From positions 52,231 to 60,478 of the forward strand of contig DHPU01000003.1 in assembly GCA_002407935.1 (NCBI GenBank): 8,248 nt of DNA, read 5' to 3'. A model generated the notes under the pieces. It did not search any database. It saw only the letters and a program-made list of their open reading frames with translations, and was not told the DNA's origin. The stretch is from Peptococcaceae bacterium UBA5356. GTDB taxonomy: Bacteria > Bacillota > Peptococcia > DRI-13 > DTU073. Shown one piece after another: positions 6,201 to 8,248 of the stretch. The first letter of the stretch is position 1. Each line of letters begins with the position of its first letter. Both the position numbers and the translations under genes were made by a program.

Positions 6201-8221
6201 AAGACCTTGCCGGAAGTCGAGATTTCTCCTGCTTCGGGTAAAACAGCATCAACCCCTAAGTAAACATTATGATATGCACTATTCGGAAGGTCACACCAGA
6301 CCGTAGTGTAAGGAATGGCCGCCAGCCCTTGGGCATCCGTAGTAACCGTACCCTCTTTATCCTGTACCCGATAATGCAAATTAGCCTTAGGTACCGCCGT
6401 CCCTTCAAAGAAAGCGGCCTGAGCCAAAAATTTAACCTTTTCTCCGGCAAAAACTGCTTTCTTTTCCGGTTCTACCGAGATTTTATAGGCCGGCTTTTGA
6501 TATAATTCCACCGAAAAACCCGTACTAAGGAGAACCGTTGCCCCTTTCTTAACCTGCAAATAGTAATAGCCCGGACTAAGGATCGGTAATTGTATTTCAC
6601 CCGTAAAGATTTTGTTATCTATTTTGACTTTCTTGCTAAGGAGAGAAGCTCTTCCCACTATTTCAACTTCTACCTCCTGAATTTCCGCAACACCTTTACG
6701 CGGAGCTAATACCCCCCAAAAATTGAGAGTATCACCGGGCTTGAATAATTCACGGTCAAGATAAAGATATTTCCAGTAATCCCGTATATCAAGCTCATCC
6801 TCCGTATAGTTAGTCTCTCTTGTCGAAAAAAGAGGAACTACTATTTCCTGACGATCTTTTTTAATTAGAGCATAACTTCCTTCCCCTAAGCTATCCTTCT
6901 GCTCCGCTAAAATAACGCCCTGGGCGTTTCCCTTAAAACTGGCCTTGGCATCTGCGAAAAACGCTTCAGCCCCTGCTACCGGCTTTTTCGTGTTTAAATC
7001 ATTTACCCAGAAAAGGCTTTGGGCAGCAGTCTGAGCCTGGTATACGATCAAATCCGTAACCTGGAACCAAACCTGTCTTTGGGTTTCCCCTGCCTGAATT
7101 TCTGCGGCATAATAACCGACCGGTAGCTTTTCAGGGAAAACAAAATAATGACTATACTTATCGACACTTAAAAAATCCGTCTTATATTCACCCACTTTGG
7201 CAAGACCGGTGAAATCCTCCCGATAAAGCTTGTGAGCAAAGTAAGACCATGAGGGAGCCTGTTCTTTTTTCTGCAAAGCCTTAATAAAGGACTGATTATC
7301 GGCATAACGATACAAGGAAATTGCAACGCTCGGCACTTTGCCCTGAGTATGCTGAGCATCAAAATTAGCATAAACAGAAAAAACCGGTGTTTCAGTGGTG
7401 GAAAAATCCTGTAAGCGTTCTTCCAGCTCAAACGCAAATTCAGACTCCGTTTCTTTTATCGATGCTGTTTCAAAGCTAAAACAATACTCTTCCGCTAACG
7501 TATCGGTGCTATCGAGCAAAGGCAACCCTTTATTTACGGTGACGGTATAGAGCGTTTGGGGCTCTAATCGTTCCGGTACGAATACCAAGGTTTTTTTGTG
7601 TTTTTCAAAACGCCCCTTCACCTGGGGAGAAATCTTAAGATATTCCGCAATCTTTTTCTCCGAGAAATTCTCATGAGAAAAAGCAATCTCTATCCCGGTA
7701 TCAACAGGAACATACGTTGTTTTGTTGCCCGGTAAAGTACTCATAATTCTAAATTGACTCTTCGTCTGAAAAGCCCAGCTTAAACTTTCCCGTTCTTTTC
7801 CTTCCGGATCGAAAGAGAACTTATAAACTGTATTAGCGGCTAACTTCTTTTTCGGAATAATTTTATACTCCGTGCCACCCGCCTTTTTATCTAAAGAATA
7901 TTCAAAAGCAGGATACACCTTTAAATGCCCTTTTACTGTCCTTTCATCCAAGGGATCAGCACTGGTTAACAAAAAAGCCGATTCCGCGGCTACCCCCAAC
8001 TTGTCTTCTTGTAAAGCTTTAATTGCAATCCCCTCGGCGTATACCGGTTTCCCTGCCGGACTCCATTTCCCCAGCCCCCCAAAAAGACCGCCGCATAATA
8101 AGAATAGTACTAAAAAACCCGCTGCTATTTTGGCGTTTCTTGTGCTCATTAACCTCTTTAGCCAGAATAAGCCCTTTTTACTGTTATCCTTTTGTTCTTC
8201 TTTTTCTTTTTGGATGACCAT
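3272..8221 (-). CDS. Bacterial alpha-2-macroglobulin family protein lacking the thioester Cys
   Basis: At 1649 aa it matches the length of E. coli YfhM-type proteins. A basic N-terminus and hydrophobic helix (about 32-49) anchor it outside the cytoplasm; no proper lipobox is visible. Two Ig-like (Big_5-like) repeats cover about 70-255. Macroglobulin domains follow, with MG2 around KPGD 494-497 and a further MG domain near EYRP 931-934. A glycine-rich bait-type loop lies at 1000-1011, then the family block around LPDNLTSW from 1040. The alpha-alpha toroid (about 1185-1450) includes DDGG 1259-1262, and a C-terminal domain contains LPAGL 1556-1560. Where the family has GCLEQ it reads GRLEQ: Arg1220 replaces the thioester Cys. 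Such proteins trap proteases; without the thioester, covalent trapping is not expected. The frame is open to the window edge. ATG 8221 has no close ribosome binding site, and Met25 (8149) is an alternative. Confidence 0.93.
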   Translation of the reverse strand: MVIQKEKEEQKDNSKKGLFWLKRLMSTRNAKIAAGFLVLFLLCGGLFGGLGKWSPAGKPVYAEGIAIKALQEDKLGVAAESAFLLTSADPLDERTVKGHLKVYPAFEYSLDKKAGGTEYKIIPKKKLAANTVYKFSFDPEGKERESLSWAFQTKSQFRIMSTLPGNKTTYVPVDTGIEIAFSHENFSEKKIAEYLKISPQVKGRFEKHKKTLVFVPERLEPQTLYTVTVNKGLPLLDSTDTLAEEYCFSFETASIKETESEFAFELEERLQDFSTTETPVFSVYANFDAQHTQGKVPSVAISLYRYADNQSFIKALQKKEQAPSWSYFAHKLYREDFTGLAKVGEYKTDFLSVDKYSHYFVFPEKLPVGYYAAEIQAGETQRQVWFQVTDLIVYQAQTAAQSLFWVNDLNTKKPVAGAEAFFADAKASFKGNAQGVILAEQKDSLGEGSYALIKKDRQEIVVPLFSTRETNYTEDELDIRDYWKYLYLDRELFKPGDTLNFWGVLAPRKGVAEIQEVEVEIVGRASLLSKKVKIDNKIFTGEIQLPILSPGYYYLQVKKGATVLLSTGFSVELYQKPAYKISVEPEKKAVFAGEKVKFLAQAAFFEGTAVPKANLHYRVQDKEGTVTTDAQGLAAIPYTTVWCDLPNSAYHNVYLGVDAVLPEAGEISTSGKVLVFPSKVYLEGTVKKDEEGFTLNTQLSQVELSKVNAGEYPEKNNFLSGPVAGSLIKGKLYQDVWQKEESGRYYNFITKKVEKRYYYHHSTKQLSDFEMVTDQEGKAVFQGTLPEEGTYYLELTAQDTEGRLSKSRLHIGEYSYGYADDYKYYHLSLEKEENAFVPGEEVLLTFLQNDNKLSPREKSFLFIRGQKEIAGFTVSDNPQYTFAFKEGDLPNVNVGGVYFDGTAYQTASPYSVRFNKEKKALNIKITTDKNEYRPKDKVQLKVQVTDEQDKPVKAQVNLNLVDEALYQLLDQQVDFLSRLYNDDIYLYLRTRVSHYHPNVGGGGAECGGEGGSERQDFFDTVLFTTVETNSRGQASAEFTLPDNLTSWRITYHGLTADLKAGSGTAQLPVRLPFFVEMVLNEAYLKGDTPVIVIRSFGDKVSADAAVTYSMELSGPTGEKVVKTGKGVVGEDFDWQLPSLQEGKYTLVVEGKSGEYRDKLKREFTVAASFLERTLTTHQLLEEGLPLKGSEKEPTLVVFSDYEKSQYLRGLYNLVWQFGGRLEQKLAAREACQLLEQYFAKENFFSGEETPESLLAYQKDDGGISILPYGESDLALTALVASVGSKDFDRSALLGYFYKILEAGEEKGEEAGEDVTLALWGLGALGEPVLLEINASLAQPDLAPAQKVHLALAALDMGNGAYARQVYQELLTKYGEKMGNTLRIKTGKDQDEIITATTQMALLAARLGTAEKNSFYQYVLENPGKELLNNLEQVQILQYNLRYMDTEPVSFTYELRGKKVQKTLEGRETFTLYVLPEDLPEIKFSAITGKVGVMTAYSRPYQQEQLPSQADLEVKRTYKVNGRVTKNWQRGDLVEVVLNYQIKEMAPRGKYELVDVLPAGLSYLRKPYRRTGDLSNAWRYPSEVKGQKITFNVHKAVSKDQAASSNSVGKIVYYARVLSPGEFLAQGALLSQINNQDLWVLGQEERIVIK
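8150..8156 (-). promoter_or_regulatory. Possible ribosome binding site for an internal start (Met25) of the macroglobulin
   Basis: The minus strand reads GAGGTTA directly before an ATG at 8147-8149. GAGG is 3 nt from the ATG, closer than usual. Starting here gives MSTRNAK followed at once by the hydrophobic helix, a more ordinary signal sequence than the 24-residue lysine/glutamate-rich extension. Confidence 0.35.
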
Positions 8222-8248
8222 CTGTAAAGAATGACGTAAATTCCCCTG
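8222..8248 (-). other. Open sequence upstream of the macroglobulin start
   Basis: The nine codons before ATG 8221 are open in the same frame (QGNLRHSLQ) and reach the edge. A second frame is also open from the edge to a TAA about 36 nt inside the macroglobulin gene (GEFTSFFTDGHPK...), and could be the tail of an overlapping upstream gene. The AGGGG at 8243-8247 is 21 nt from the ATG, too far to serve it. The 27 bases cannot decide between these. Confidence 0.3.

Noticed and set aside
7168..7437. Minus-strand open frame of 89 codons overlapping the macroglobulin.
   Set aside because: It is in a different frame inside a conserved coding region, with no recognisable motif. The same applies to 6256-6450.
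8072..8104. Possible lipobox near the macroglobulin N-terminus (FLLCGG).
   Set aside because: The residue before Cys is Leu, not Gly, Ala or Ser, so it does not fit a lipoprotein signal. A signal anchor is the simpler reading.

Overview
All recognisable genes in this window lie on the minus strand. They fall into two transcription units, read from right to left. The overall character is that of a Bacillota (Firmicutes), probably a clostridial lineage: moderate-to-low GC, purine-rich ribosome binding sites, a Gram-positive-style VirD4/TraG coupling protein, and a classical U-tailed terminator. The assignment is tentative, because alpha-2-macroglobulins are commoner in diderm bacteria and no 16S or ribosomal gene is present.

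Right part (8221 to 2331): a membrane-anchored, bacterial-type alpha-2-macroglobulin (about 1649 aa) overlaps by 4 nt (ATGA) with a MEMO-family protein (AmmeMemoRadiSam protein B type, 314 aa). The MEMO protein also begins with a membrane anchor, so both are predicted to work outside the cytoplasm. The macroglobulin keeps the architecture of its family, but the thioester cysteine is replaced by arginine (RLEQ at residues 1220-1223). A good intrinsic terminator (2225-2262) closes this unit.

Middle (2053-2330): an intergenic region with the terminator followed by a well-formed promoter (TTGTAG, 17 bp, TGCTATAAT) firing leftward. A tandem 9-bp repeat abuts the -35 box and a 10-bp inverted repeat flanks the promoter.

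Left part (2007 to 1): a type IV secretion coupling ATPase (VirD4/TraG family, two N-terminal membrane helices, Walker A and B) is followed after 30 nt by the start of a secreted protein with a clear signal peptide, cut by the window edge. These look like the edge of a conjugation module (ICE or plasmid type). Hand-counted sample lines give about 37% GC here, against about 48% in the macroglobulin, so the two halves probably have different origins.

The most interesting point is the translationally coupled pair of a thioester-less macroglobulin and an exported MEMO-like protein. No function for that pair is demonstrated by the sequence.
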